A stretch of DNA of 64,000 nt from Bacteroidota bacterium (GTDB lineage: Bacteria > Bacteroidota > Ignavibacteria > Kryptoniales > JAKASW01), in the NCBI GenBank assembly GCA_021811615.1, contig JAJZNW010000121.1, positions 1 through 64,000 on the forward strand, read 5' to 3'. The translations under genes and the position numbers were made by a program. The notes under the pieces were generated by a model. The model saw nothing but the letters and a program-made list of their open reading frames with translations. It did no database searches and had not been told where the DNA came from. Below are positions 1-8,727 of this stretch, piece by piece. Every line of letters starts with the position of its first letter. Positions within the stretch are counted from its first letter, which is position 1.

Positions 1-480
1 GCGGAATGGTTACTCCGTGATGTGAAGGGAGTCGAGCTGTGCGGGTCTTTGAAGAACGTAATTGCCCTGGCTGCCGGCATGAGCGACGGCGCGGGATACG
101 GCGACAACACCAAAGCCGCTCTGATGACGCGCGGTATGGTTGAGATAACGCGGTTGGGCGAGTCGCTCGGCGCGCATCACAAGACTTTCTCAGGATTGGC
201 AGGGATGGGCGACCTGATAGTTACCTGTATGAGCCGGTACAGCAGGAACAGGTTTGTGGGCGAACAAGTGGCCACGGGGAGAAAGCTCGACGATATTCTT
301 GACGAGATAAAGATGGTCGCGGAAGGAGTCCCTACTGCGAAAGCTGCGCATCAACTCGCTCAGAAGCACCGGGTGGAAATGCCGATCATGGACCAGGTTG
401 TCGAGGTGCTGTTCGAAGGAAAGGATCCTCAGAAAGCGGTGAACGATTTGATGAAGCGACCCGGGAAGGATGAGTATTGA
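1..480 (+). CDS. gpsA: Glycerol-3-phosphate dehydrogenase [NAD(P)+], C-terminal part
   Basis: The frame is open from the first base, so only the last 159 residues are visible; the family is usually about 330. The fragment holds the C-terminal helical domain of GpsA. It has the LKNVIALAAG segment with the conserved lysine, the GYGDNTKAAL motif and the SRNR substrate-phosphate motif. The enzyme reduces dihydroxyacetone phosphate to sn-glycerol 3-phosphate in the cytoplasm, which feeds phospholipid synthesis, as does the CdsA encoded 5 kb away. The GTG at 22 is internal and not the real start. The identification is secure; the N-terminal NAD-binding part lies outside the window. Confidence 0.95.
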   Translation, partial: AEWLLRDVKGVELCGSLKNVIALAAGMSDGAGYGDNTKAALMTRGMVEITRLGESLGAHHKTFSGLAGMGDLIVTCMSRYSRNRFVGEQVATGRKLDDILDEIKMVAEGVPTAKAAHQLAQKHRVEMPIMDQVVEVLFEGKDPQKAVNDLMKRPGKDEY

Positions 481-490
481 ACGCGTGGAT

Positions 491-546
491 TCATGGGAAT
501 GGTGGAATAATGGAAAAATGGAATAACGGAAGTCTGGAATGGTGGG
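491..546. repeat. Degenerate octanucleotide tandem array
   Basis: Between gpsA and the peptidase gene there are seven consecutive 8-bp units, most ending in TGGA: TCATGGGA, ATGGTGGA, ATAATGGA, AAAATGGA, ATAACGGA, AGTCTGGA, ATGGTGGG. The register is perfect across 56 bp and one strand is strongly purine-rich. A related unit (CGCGTGGA) sits just before it, offset by one base. It lies outside coding sequence and ends about 40 bp before the next start codon. Its role is unknown. Slippage expansion is one possible origin. Confidence 0.7.
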
Positions 547-587
547 GGGAGTTCCGGGAGATACGCCTTCAGACGAGGTGAATAGAA

Positions 588-1526
588 TTGTTTGGAATTG
601 ACAGTCTGCACATCGGGTCTTCGGAAGATGCGGAAGCACTTACCGGGTGTACCGTCCTTATTTTCGAGGGGGGTGCCAGAGCGAGCGTGGACATTCGGGG
701 AGCGTCGCCCGGCACCAGGGAGACTGCACTCCTCGCTCCCGACAAGCAGATGGACAGGATCGATGCGCTATTGCTTACAGGCGGGAGCGCGTTCGGCTTG
801 GCGGCCGCGACCGGTGTCGTGAGGTTTCTTGCCGAGCATGGGATGGGATACCGGACACCGTGGAAGCTCGTCCCGATCGTACCTGCAGCGGTCGTGTTCG
901 ATCTTAATGTAGGCAGCGCGGACCGGTTTCCCGACGAGACTATGGGTTATGAAGCGTGTCAGGCGGCGATGAAGGGACATTTCATGAGCGGTTCGCACGG
1001 CGCGGGGACCGGCGTGACTGTTGGGAAATGGAGTGGGCTCGAATCCGCCGTAAAGTCCGGGCAGGGAGCAAGTCAGATAGACTTTAGCGGGCTGAGAGTC
1101 TCCGCTGTGGCTGTTGTAAACGCAGTAGGCGATGTCGTAGATCAAAACGGAAAAGTTATTGCAGGTGCGTATAGAGACGGGAAGTTCGTGGCTCATGGAA
1201 ACAGCACGACCCAACGCATCACGGCAGCGCCGGTTCCCGGAACGAATACGACACTCGTCGCGGTGGTAACCAACGCTAAGCTTTCCAAGACGGACCTCAA
1301 TCGTGTCGCGCAAAGAGGGCATGATGCACTCGCAAGGAAGATCGTGCCGGTCCATACGAGCTTCGATGGCGACGCTGTCTTCGCGGTGTCGGCAGGCGAG
1401 ATCGAGGCGCCACTAGATACAGTATCGGGAGTTGCCGTTCAGGCGATCGAAGCGGCAATCGACGACGCGATAATGTCTGCGGAACCGATCGGCAGCTTCC
1501 CGTCTTACAAATCTATCCATCGATAA
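588..1526 (+). CDS. P1 family (S58, DmpA-like) peptidase
   Basis: This 312-residue protein matches the DmpA/L-aminopeptidase (MEROPS S58) family of N-terminal nucleophile hydrolases. Visible motifs are EALTGCTV near the N terminus, the LLTGGSAFGL glycine-rich loop, GAGTGVTVGK, and NTTLVAVVTNA in the C-terminal half. In family members the precursor cleaves itself just before a Ser/Thr at that last motif, creating the nucleophile of the beta chain; here the likely residue is a Thr in NTT. The substrate, probably small peptides or amino-acid amides, cannot be read from sequence. The start is TTG at 588, preceded by GAGGTG about 9 bases upstream. No signal peptide is seen, so the protein is probably cytoplasmic. 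Confidence 0.85.
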   Translation: MFGIDSLHIGSSEDAEALTGCTVLIFEGGARASVDIRGASPGTRETALLAPDKQMDRIDALLLTGGSAFGLAAATGVVRFLAEHGMGYRTPWKLVPIVPAAVVFDLNVGSADRFPDETMGYEACQAAMKGHFMSGSHGAGTGVTVGKWSGLESAVKSGQGASQIDFSGLRVSAVAVVNAVGDVVDQNGKVIAGAYRDGKFVAHGNSTTQRITAAPVPGTNTTLVAVVTNAKLSKTDLNRVAQRGHDALARKIVPVHTSFDGDAVFAVSAGEIEAPLDTVSGVAVQAIEAAIDDAIMSAEPIGSFPSYKSIHR

Positions 1527-1704
1527 GTCCTGCTGCCGGTCTTAGATCGGAACCTCTGCGGCGCCAGAATTACCCGCACGCCGCTGAAACCTGTTCAAAG
1601 ATTCGGTCGACGGTTGAGCAAGATAATGGGTTTTGCGCGTCTAATCTCTTCAGCGTTGAAACGGAAGCGCGTCAAAATTAAATTGATCCCATCAAGGAGA
1701 CTCA

Positions 1705-2982
1705 ATGAGAATCGCATACTTGGATACATTTGCCGGAATCGCAGGCGACATGGTATTGGGCGCGTTTGTCTCGGCCGGGATAGATTTAGAAAGACTCCGG
1801 GCAGAGATCGCGAAGCTGAACCTCGGCAAAGTAGATTTGGAGACAGGAAAGATCGTCCGGAGCGGAATAACCGCGACTAAAGTCGATGTGGTCGTGTCGG
1901 GGGAGGTTGAATCGGTAAACGATCTCGGCGGGGAAATTCATGGGCATTCGCACGGCGATGATGAACATCATCATCACGGCAAGGGGCATCATCACCACGA
2001 GAGCGCTCACAGCCATCAACCTGGCAGGAGTTATCTCGAGATAAGGAGCCTGATAGAGTCATCGCCTCTTTCAGAAAGCGTGAAAGGCAAGTCGAAGGAA
2101 ATATTCAGGCGGATCGCCGAAGCCGAAGCGAAAATACACGATACGACAATCGAGAAGATTCACTTTCACGAAGTCGGCGCCGTCGACTCGATAGTGGACA
2201 TAGTCGGAACAGCCTTGTGCCTGGAACTTGCAGGGATTGATGGCATCTATACTTCACCGGTAAGGGTCGGATCGAACGGGTACGTGGAGGCTCAGCATGG
2301 AGTACTGCCGGTGCCTGCACCGGCTACGCTCGAGATATTGAAAGGATACCCGATCTTATTCAACGACGTACCTCATGAATTGACGACGCCGACCGGAGCG
2401 GCAATTGTGGCCGCGCTTTCGAAGGGTGTTCTGAAAGACACGCCGGTGAAAGTCGAGCGGATCGGATATGGTGCGGGGACAAAGGATTTTGGAAGACTCC
2501 CGAATCTTCTCAGGGTCGTTATCGGAGAAATCAAATCGCCGACTGAAGAGGACCACGTGCTTCTCGTGGAGACAAACATGGACGACATCAATCCACAGCT
2601 CATTCCGCACCTGATCGAGAGGGTTCTGGCCGAAGGGGCAACTGACGCTTACGTTACGCCAGTGTTGATGAAAAAGGGAAGGCCCGGTTTTGTCTTCACC
2701 GTCCTGATGGCCGAGCCGCTCCTCGACAAGATTTCAAAGGAGATATTCTCACAGTCTACCACGCTGGGGTTACGAATCCAGAGGATCCGGCGGTCGAAAC
2801 TGCACCGCGAACTCAGTACCGCGGCCACGAGTTTTGGCGAGGTGAGGGTGAAGGAAAGCACCGTTGATGGAAAGAAGCGCGTCACGGCAGAGTTCGATGA
2901 GTGCAGGCGGATCGCTGAAGAGAGAGGGATGTCGCTTCGAGATGTCATGGAGCGCATCAATGCGGAGCTGAATAGGGATTGA
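1705..2982 (+). CDS. larC: Nickel-pincer cofactor synthesis protein LarC
   Basis: LarC inserts nickel into the pyridinium bis-thiocarboxylate precursor to form the nickel-pincer nucleotide of lactate racemase and related enzymes. The N terminus (LDTFAGIAGDM) and the FHEVGAVDSIVDIVG block are family hallmarks. A histidine-rich stretch (about residues 79-104) probably stores or channels metal. At 425 residues it is one continuous frame; in Lactobacillus plantarum the same protein needs a programmed frameshift. AAGGAG lies at the correct distance before the ATG. No larA, larB or larE is in the window, so the client enzyme is not known from here. The stop overlaps the priA start (TTGA). Confidence 0.93.
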   Translation: MRIAYLDTFAGIAGDMVLGAFVSAGIDLERLRAEIAKLNLGKVDLETGKIVRSGITATKVDVVVSGEVESVNDLGGEIHGHSHGDDEHHHHGKGHHHHESAHSHQPGRSYLEIRSLIESSPLSESVKGKSKEIFRRIAEAEAKIHDTTIEKIHFHEVGAVDSIVDIVGTALCLELAGIDGIYTSPVRVGSNGYVEAQHGVLPVPAPATLEILKGYPILFNDVPHELTTPTGAAIVAALSKGVLKDTPVKVERIGYGAGTKDFGRLPNLLRVVIGEIKSPTEEDHVLLVETNMDDINPQLIPHLIERVLAEGATDAYVTPVLMKKGRPGFVFTVLMAEPLLDKISKEIFSQSTTLGLRIQRIRRSKLHRELSTAATSFGEVRVKESTVDGKKRVTAEFDECRRIAEERGMSLRDVMERINAELNRD

Positions 2983-5444
2983 AAAACAGGTACTGCGATG
3001 TCGCTTTCCCGGTTCCGGTGCACAGGCAATTCACTTATGAGATTCCGACTCCCCTCGCGGATGCCGTCAAAGTCGGTATCAGAGTTCTCGCCCCATTCAG
3101 AAAAAGGCTTCTCACAGGAGTAGTAGTCGGTCTGTCGGCTGAGTCGAGTCTCGGCGAGATCAAGCCCCTGGAGGATGTCCTCGGCGAGTATCCGATGTAT
3201 TCCGACGAGACGCTCCGACTAACACGCTGGATATCGGATTATTACCTCAGTTCGTGGGGAGAAGCTCTGAAGGCAGCCGGTCCAACCGGGACGGCGATCG
3301 AGAGTTCCCAGCAAGTGAGGCTCGTCTCGCCCGATGCCCGCGACACGAATGAATTCCGCCGGAAGATAATCAACGAGTTGAAAGACGGGAAGGGTATATC
3401 CATAAAGCAGCTTGGGCGAAAGCTTGGTTCAACCGGACTCCGTTATCACATCGGGAAGCTTGAGGCTGCCGGCATTGTGGAAGTCTCCGAAAGGCTCGAT
3501 GAGCCTCGGGTATCTATCAGATTCGAAAGGTATGTACAATTCAAGCCTGAGTATACCGACCCGCATAATCTCACGTCCGTGCTTAACGAACTCGACAAGC
3601 GGGCGACGAAGCAATCGGCAATTCTCCTCAAGCTCTCGCAGCTTCAGAAAGTAGCCGACGGCGGGGTGAGCGTCGTTCAGCTTCTGTCTCAGTCGAGGGC
3701 GAGCATGTCTTCGCTGCTCGCGCTTGTGGAAAAGGGGGTGGTGGAGCTTTATGACAAGGAGAGTTACCGGGAGGCGGAGTTTGCGTACCACGAACCCGAG
3801 AAGAGCTTCGAGCTGACGAAGAACCAGGCGGAGTGTATAGGCCAGGTAAATGACGCCGTGGAATCGGGAGAGTATGCTACCTTCCTCCTGCACGGTGTCA
3901 CGGGAAGCGGCAAGACCCAGGTTTACATAGAGGCCATCGATCGCGCCACTTCCAACGGTAAAAGTGCGATAGTACTGGTGCCTGAGATTTCACTTACGCC
4001 ACAGATAGTCGACCGGTTCAGAAAGCGCTTCGGGGAAAAGGTCGCCGTTATGCATAGCCGTATGTCTCTCGGTGAGAGGTACGATGCATGGAGAAAGATA
4101 TTCAGGGGCGAGGCGTCGGTCGTGATCGGGGCGAGAAGTGCCGTATTTGCTCCAGTGAAGAACCTCGGGCTCATCGTCGTGGACGAAGAACACGAATCCA
4201 GCTACAAACAAAGCGATACCGTCCCTAGATACAATGCGAGGGATGTGGCGGTCATGAGGTGCTTGATCAATAAGTCGGTCGCGCTTCTTGGAAGCGCCAC
4301 GCCCTCGGTAGAGTCATACTTCAACACGGAGAGCGGAAAGTACAAGCTGCTGAGTCTTCCCGAGCGCATCGATGACGCCAGGATGCCCAGGGTTGAAATT
4401 GTCGACATGAGGAAGAAACGGCGGGAGAGACTCGTATTCGGGAGCTTCAGCGACGAACTCCGGGCGAAGATAAACGACCGGCTCGCGAGGAAAGAGGGAA
4501 TAATAATTCTTCGCAACAGGCGGGGGTTCTCGACCTATCTGCAGTGCAGCGACTGCGGCACGACAGAGATGTGTCCGAACTGCGATCTAGCGCTTACATT
4601 CCACAAGAAGAAGAACCATCTAAGATGTCACTACTGCGGCTTCGTGAAGATACCACCGGTGAAATGTCCCTACTGCGGAAGCGACAAGCTTTACTATGGT
4701 GGGACCGGTTCGCAGAAGGTCGAGGAAGAGCTAACCGCTTCATTCCCGGAAGCGAGGATACTCAGGATGGATCTGGATACGACCTCCTCCCGCGGCGCCC
4801 ACGACAAGATGCTGACCGAGTTCGGCAACGGCGACGCGGACATGCTGGTGGGAACTCAGATCGTGGCCAAAGGGCTCGACTTCCCGAGAGTCACGCTTGT
4901 CGGTGTGGTGAGCGCCGATTCAACCATGCTGATTCCGGATTTCCGGGCAAACGAAAGGACATTTCAGCTTCTGACGCAGGTCGCCGGTAGAGCCGGCCGC
5001 CGGGACAAAGAAGGGGAAGTCATAATTCAGGTGACCAACAGCAGGGAAGAGATACTCGATTACGTCTCCAGGCACGATTACATTTCCTTCTATAAGAATG
5101 AGATAGGGGTACGCAAAGAGCTCAATTATCCTCCCTACTCGAGGATGGTCGTGCTGGAATTCCGGGGGAAGGACGCCAAGCAGACGAGCGACGCAGCGGA
5201 GAGAGCTGCAGCGCGTATCCGGAAGAGCCTGCCGGTCTTAGGTGTTCTCGGGCCTGCCCCCGCAGTGATAGGAAGACTTCTGGGAAAATTCAGATATCAG
5301 ATAGTGATCAAGATGAGTAAGCAGCTGGACAAGGCAGGTGAAAGGCTCGAAGCCGTGCTCGATGAAATCGATATCGACCTGAAGAGGGCTTACGGGAACT
5401 CAGTCACGTTCTTCCCGGACGTGGATCCGGCAACGACTGTTTAG
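2979..5444 (+). CDS. priA: Primosomal protein N' (replication restart helicase PriA)
   Basis: PriA recognises stalled forks, unwinds the lagging strand and reloads the replisome. The 821-residue product has the N-terminal fork-binding domain, then a superfamily 2 helicase core with Walker A GVTGSGKT (about 306-313) and the DEEH box (402-405). Eight cysteines (523, 526, 532, 535, 550, 553, 563, 566) form two zinc sites inserted in the helicase. The start is a TTG that overlaps the larC stop in a TTGA quartet, which suggests coupled translation. It is longer than E. coli PriA (732), mainly through the region before the helicase. The gene meets cdsA tail to tail across 79 bp without a clear terminator. 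Confidence 0.97.
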   Translation: MKNRYCDVAFPVPVHRQFTYEIPTPLADAVKVGIRVLAPFRKRLLTGVVVGLSAESSLGEIKPLEDVLGEYPMYSDETLRLTRWISDYYLSSWGEALKAAGPTGTAIESSQQVRLVSPDARDTNEFRRKIINELKDGKGISIKQLGRKLGSTGLRYHIGKLEAAGIVEVSERLDEPRVSIRFERYVQFKPEYTDPHNLTSVLNELDKRATKQSAILLKLSQLQKVADGGVSVVQLLSQSRASMSSLLALVEKGVVELYDKESYREAEFAYHEPEKSFELTKNQAECIGQVNDAVESGEYATFLLHGVTGSGKTQVYIEAIDRATSNGKSAIVLVPEISLTPQIVDRFRKRFGEKVAVMHSRMSLGERYDAWRKIFRGEASVVIGARSAVFAPVKNLGLIVVDEEHESSYKQSDTVPRYNARDVAVMRCLINKSVALLGSATPSVESYFNTESGKYKLLSLPERIDDARMPRVEIVDMRKKRRERLVFGSFSDELRAKINDRLARKEGIIILRNRRGFSTYLQCSDCGTTEMCPNCDLALTFHKKKNHLRCHYCGFVKIPPVKCPYCGSDKLYYGGTGSQKVEEELTASFPEARILRMDLDTTSSRGAHDKMLTEFGNGDADMLVGTQIVAKGLDFPRVTLVGVVSADSTMLIPDFRANERTFQLLTQVAGRAGRRDKEGEVIIQVTNSREEILDYVSRHDYISFYKNEIGVRKELNYPPYSRMVVLEFRGKDAKQTSDAAERAAARIRKSLPVLGVLGPAPAVIGRLLGKFRYQIVIKMSKQLDKAGERLEAVLDEIDIDLKRAYGNSVTFFPDVDPATTV

Positions 5445-5523
5445 CGGCGATCCGCGCGAAACTTTCCCCATGCACCTTCTCGGCATAGAGGAAAGCATAC
5501 AGTTTGCCGAAGCGCCTCACGGC

Positions 5524-6360
5524 TTATTTAAGGTATCGAAGGAGTAAATATATCAGAGGTGCGGAAAAGATCAGGCTGTCGAACCTGTCAAACACCCCGC
5601 CATGCCCCGGAATCATGGAAGAAGAGTCCTTCGCACCCGCGTCGCGCTTGAAAAGAGACTCGACGAAGTCGCCCGCCTGGCCAAACGTCCCGACGATTAT
5701 TCCCACTCCGATGGCAATCCGAATATCGAGAAGTGGAAGAGCAATGAAACGAGCGGCTACCGCAGCAGCCACAGCAAACACGAAACCGGCTACCGCTCCT
5801 TCCCAAGACTTGTTGGGACTGACGAACTTGCTCATCTTATGCTTGCCGATCGATTTACCGACGAAGTATGCGGCCGAATCGCATATCCAAATCGTTGCGA
5901 GAATCGAAATGATGAACAGGCCAGCCTCATGTTCGGCGGGGAAAACGTTTGTGAGGTCGACCCTTTGCCTTATCGCGGTAAGGAGCGAACCGAATAATCC
6001 TATATAAACGATGCCGGTGACAGTCGCGCCGACGTTCGAGAATACACCTGCGACTCCTTCGGTACGCTTCCTTCCAAGTTCATAAAGGAGGACCACTGCC
6101 ACGATAACGATGAGGGAGTCAAAGGCGATGCCGGTTCCCCTGGCGTAGACAATCGCATTAAGGACGCCGGCGGAAATTACTCCGATGGTCGCGGCGGGTT
6201 CGATATTCTTCGTATGGGCGAGTGTATAGAACTCGTTTGTCGACATCACTATGAGTGCGGTCGTAAAGAGAAAAAAGTAGGGGCCGCCGAAGTAGCATGC
6301 AGCTACGATCAACGGTATGGCTATTACCGCCACCAATACCCTTATCGCCAGATTCGACAT
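5524..6360 (-). CDS. cdsA: Phosphatidate cytidylyltransferase
   Basis: CdsA makes CDP-diacylglycerol from phosphatidate and CTP in the inner membrane, the branch point to all phospholipids. The 278-residue protein is almost entirely hydrophobic, with about eight membrane segments. It ends with the family signature: SNKSWEGA-type motif, LFKRDAGAKD, PGHGGVFDRFDS. The ATG shares one base with the TAA of the upstream zinc-ribbon gene, so it is the last gene of a five-gene minus-strand operon starting at 9704. The ligand-binding aspartates of the PGHGG...DR.D motif are intact. Confidence 0.96.
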   Translation of the reverse strand: MSNLAIRVLVAVIAIPLIVAACYFGGPYFFLFTTALIVMSTNEFYTLAHTKNIEPAATIGVISAGVLNAIVYARGTGIAFDSLIVIVAVVLLYELGRKRTEGVAGVFSNVGATVTGIVYIGLFGSLLTAIRQRVDLTNVFPAEHEAGLFIISILATIWICDSAAYFVGKSIGKHKMSKFVSPNKSWEGAVAGFVFAVAAAVAARFIALPLLDIRIAIGVGIIVGTFGQAGDFVESLFKRDAGAKDSSSMIPGHGGVFDRFDSLIFSAPLIYLLLRYLK

Positions 6361-6917
6361 TACTCTTCATCCTCCCCGATTTCGTCGTCTGTGAGCCCGA
6401 GTGTCTTTGCGATCTCCTGTGCTTCCTCGAACTTTTTCTTCGGAACAAGAACCTCAACAATCGTCGGACGAGGCAGCGTATCGGTTGTATCAGGATTCGG
6501 TTTTGAGAAGACCTCCGATTCGATCTCCTGCTGTTCGAGGTTAGCGTACAACATGGCGGCCTCATACTCGAAATCGAACCTGTGTATTACTCTCCAGTCG
6601 TCCAGCATCGTGCGATGTTTCGGATCACTACAAAGGATCCTGTTGCCGCTCGATTCGAGACACTCATCGCAAACCGCTTTACCGCAAACCACGCAAAAGC
6701 CGACCGCACGGTTTTCGACATGCGTGTCGCATACGAGTCCCTGGTCCGACGCGAGGTCGGTATTGACGGCGCCGCAGTCTGTACAATACAGATTAGTCCG
6801 GACATCCATCTCATGCCCGCAGTGTAAACAGTGGCCGGCTTGCTCTGAGCGGGTTCCGCATTTAGGGCAGATCGCGAATTCTTCCGGGCTTGAGTGCCCG
6901 CAATTGGGACAGATCAC
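6360..6917 (-). CDS. Zinc-ribbon / B-box-like / DUF2007 protein
   Basis: This is a 185-residue protein with three parts. The first 55 residues hold CPNC, CPKC, CLHC and CTDC knuckles, forming two zinc ribbons. Residues around 65-105 contain CDTH...FCVVCGKAVCDEC...CSDPKH, which resembles a B-box-type zinc finger. The last 75 residues (FEYEAAMLYANLEQQEIESEV ending in VEVLVPKKKFEEAQEIAK, a segment shown here in two pieces) look like a DUF2007 domain, often labelled putative signal-transducing protein. It starts at GTG inside a GTGA quartet with the CPBP gene. No membrane segment is seen. The function is unknown; a regulatory or protein-interaction role is an inference. A second, stand-alone DUF2007 protein is encoded at 60106-60354. 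Confidence 0.7.
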   Translation of the reverse strand: MICPNCGHSSPEEFAICPKCGTRSEQAGHCLHCGHEMDVRTNLYCTDCGAVNTDLASDQGLVCDTHVENRAVGFCVVCGKAVCDECLESSGNRILCSDPKHRTMLDDWRVIHRFDFEYEAAMLYANLEQQEIESEVFSKPNPDTTDTLPRPTIVEVLVPKKKFEEAQEIAKTLGLTDDEIGEDEE

Positions 6918-7822
6918 TGGAGTCTAGCCTCTCGAATTTTCTTGCTATGCTGTTCCGTTAGTTTAATGGTTACGACGAAAATTAACGCCAAAACGGCCGA
7001 CCATCCTATGATATAGCCCACGCTGAGCGGCCGGCCACCGGAAGGGGCAATTATACTATCTTTATGGAAAGCGTAAAGGACAAATGCCGAGACGAAATTG
7101 TTCATGAAATGCCCGACCATCGGCACGATAATGCTTTCCGATACGGAAACTAGATAACTGAGATAAATTCCGAGCGCGCAGAGGGCAACGAATGTGAATG
7201 GATCGAGGTGATATAGCCCGAAGATGAGTCCGGTTACTATTATTGCCTTACGACGCGGCATAGATTTCTCAAAATTACCCTGAACGAGTCCTCTGAAGAG
7301 CATCTCTTCGCAGATCGCGGGAGTTATTCCTATTACAAGGAGGACAAACAAAAATTCCCACGGACCGTGCGCCGTCAGAAGTACCTTGTAGGTTTCCTGT
7401 ATGGTCCTTTGAAGCTGATCGACAAGATGCTGCATCGGTCCAGGAAGCGGAATGAGGCCCTGAAGGTAGAGATAAAGCTCGAGAAGCTGTTCGAGTGATA
7501 CTACTCCAACAGCCGCGAGGATAACAAAATAGATGTCGGTCTTCCTTATTCGAAGGAGCTCTTTCCATTTCATTGTCTGGATGCGTGAAAGGAATATCGC
7601 TGGGACCAGGATAAACAAAACCTCGGCGGCTATGGTTGCGAACCGGAACGCGAGGGTTTGGTCGCTCGAGGGGATAATGCCGAACAGATAGACCGTAAGA
7701 CCGCCGCCGACGGCCTGGTACAGAAAGAAAACTATCATCAGTGAAATCACCGCGAACCATACGGGATTGAACCTGTGATCGCGTCCGGTGTCTTCCGGCA
7801 TCAACTCTTGTTCTTCGTTCAA
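6914..7822 (-). CDS. CPBP family intramembrane metalloprotease
   Basis: This 302-residue multi-spanning protein is related to Rce1/CAAX-prenyl and bacteriocin-processing proteases. The three active-site motifs are present: EEMLFRG (Glu172-Glu173 and Arg177), GLYHLDPF (His205) and GHFMNN (His238, Asn241). The N-terminal 20 residues are polar and cytoplasmic, followed by about eight hydrophobic segments. The start is TTG at 7822 with AGGAG about seven bases upstream. It lies eight bases after the DUF3108 gene and overlaps the zinc-ribbon gene by four bases, inside an envelope operon. The substrate is unknown. Confidence 0.88.
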   Translation of the reverse strand: MNEEQELMPEDTGRDHRFNPVWFAVISLMIVFFLYQAVGGGLTVYLFGIIPSSDQTLAFRFATIAAEVLFILVPAIFLSRIQTMKWKELLRIRKTDIYFVILAAVGVVSLEQLLELYLYLQGLIPLPGPMQHLVDQLQRTIQETYKVLLTAHGPWEFLFVLLVIGITPAICEEMLFRGLVQGNFEKSMPRRKAIIVTGLIFGLYHLDPFTFVALCALGIYLSYLVSVSESIIVPMVGHFMNNFVSAFVLYAFHKDSIIAPSGGRPLSVGYIIGWSAVLALIFVVTIKLTEQHSKKIREARLQ

Positions 7823-7830
7823 ATCGTCTC

Positions 7831-8727
7831 CTAGTATTTTGAAGTGAGTGGACCGGCCAACCCGCTGTAACTCGTGAGGTCTGCAACCACCGAGCCGATC
7901 ACAACGTCCGTCTTTACTCTCACCGGAACTTTCAGCGAGTCATCCGTTATCCACACTGTGATTTTCCCTGTATTCTTGAACAGCCCGCCTTTCACTATCA
8001 CGGGCTCGATTACCCGGCAATGAAACTTTCCTGCCTTCGTGTGCACATCTTCCTTCCCAAGGTACTTAACATCGAGCGGGTAGACCTTGTTCTCGTAAAA
8101 ATTTGAAAAGTGAATTTCCGCCCCGACCTTCAACGAGTCATAATCGAGAGTCCGAGCATAGAAAAAAGTGCTGACGGCATCCTGAGTGTAAGGCTTTATT
8201 ACATACGGCCCTCCCGCACTGGTGGTTGCGGTATGACTACACTGGTCGAAGGACGCGGTGAAATCCTTCCTGTAACCGCCCTCTCGTATGTGCTGTTCGA
8301 ATTTCCACGGGAAGAGTCCTTTGGCATCTATCAGCGAGTAATAGTAATCGCGGACCTTGAAAAAGAAGTCGAAGAAGGGAGCCGACCGCATGGTGAATTC
8401 AACCTTGTAACACTTTCTTCCGGCATAGTAGACATAGGAAGGTATCTCGATGGTCGCGCTTCCGGCGACGATCGGCCCGTAGTGAATATCATACTTGAGC
8501 TTTTCGCCGACGTTAAATGCGTCGTTGGCGATGACTCTCAGGTCGTTCAGGCTTGTGAAGGGTGGAGGAGTCTCTTTCGTCGTCGTGTCGCGCCGCGCGC
8601 CGATCGAGGAAGAGTCGGCTCCATGGACTTCGACCCCAGTTTCAGAGGGGGGACTGCCGCAGGGAGCAGCCGCATCGGTCAGAAGGAAAGTAGCGAAAAT
8701 CGCTGCGAGGAAAATCTTGATCTTCAT
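7831..8727 (-). CDS. DUF3108 exported protein
   Basis: This is a 298-residue protein with a Sec signal peptide (first 20 or so residues). A low-complexity linker follows, then a beta-rich domain from about residue 60 that matches DUF3108 (GEKLKYDIHYGPIVAG, FFKVRDYYYSLID, VSTFFYARTLDYD). DUF3108 proteins are periplasmic or outer-membrane-associated beta-structures of unknown role, often near LPS genes. A cysteine at 23 follows AAP, which is not a good lipobox, so I do not call it a lipoprotein. Its ATG forms an ATGA quartet with the stop of the GT9 gene, so the two are probably translated together. Confidence 0.82.
   Translation of the reverse strand: MKIKIFLAAIFATFLLTDAAAPCGSPPSETGVEVHGADSSSIGARRDTTTKETPPPFTSLNDLRVIANDAFNVGEKLKYDIHYGPIVAGSATIEIPSYVYYAGRKCYKVEFTMRSAPFFDFFFKVRDYYYSLIDAKGLFPWKFEQHIREGGYRKDFTASFDQCSHTATTSAGGPYVIKPYTQDAVSTFFYARTLDYDSLKVGAEIHFSNFYENKVYPLDVKYLGKEDVHTKAGKFHCRVIEPVIVKGGLFKNTGKITVWITDDSLKVPVRVKTDVVIGSVVADLTSYSGLAGPLTSKY

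Noticed and set aside
5445-5523. Terminator between priA and cdsA
   Set aside because: TCGGCA/TGCCGA gives only a six-pair stem with a long loop and no T run on either strand.
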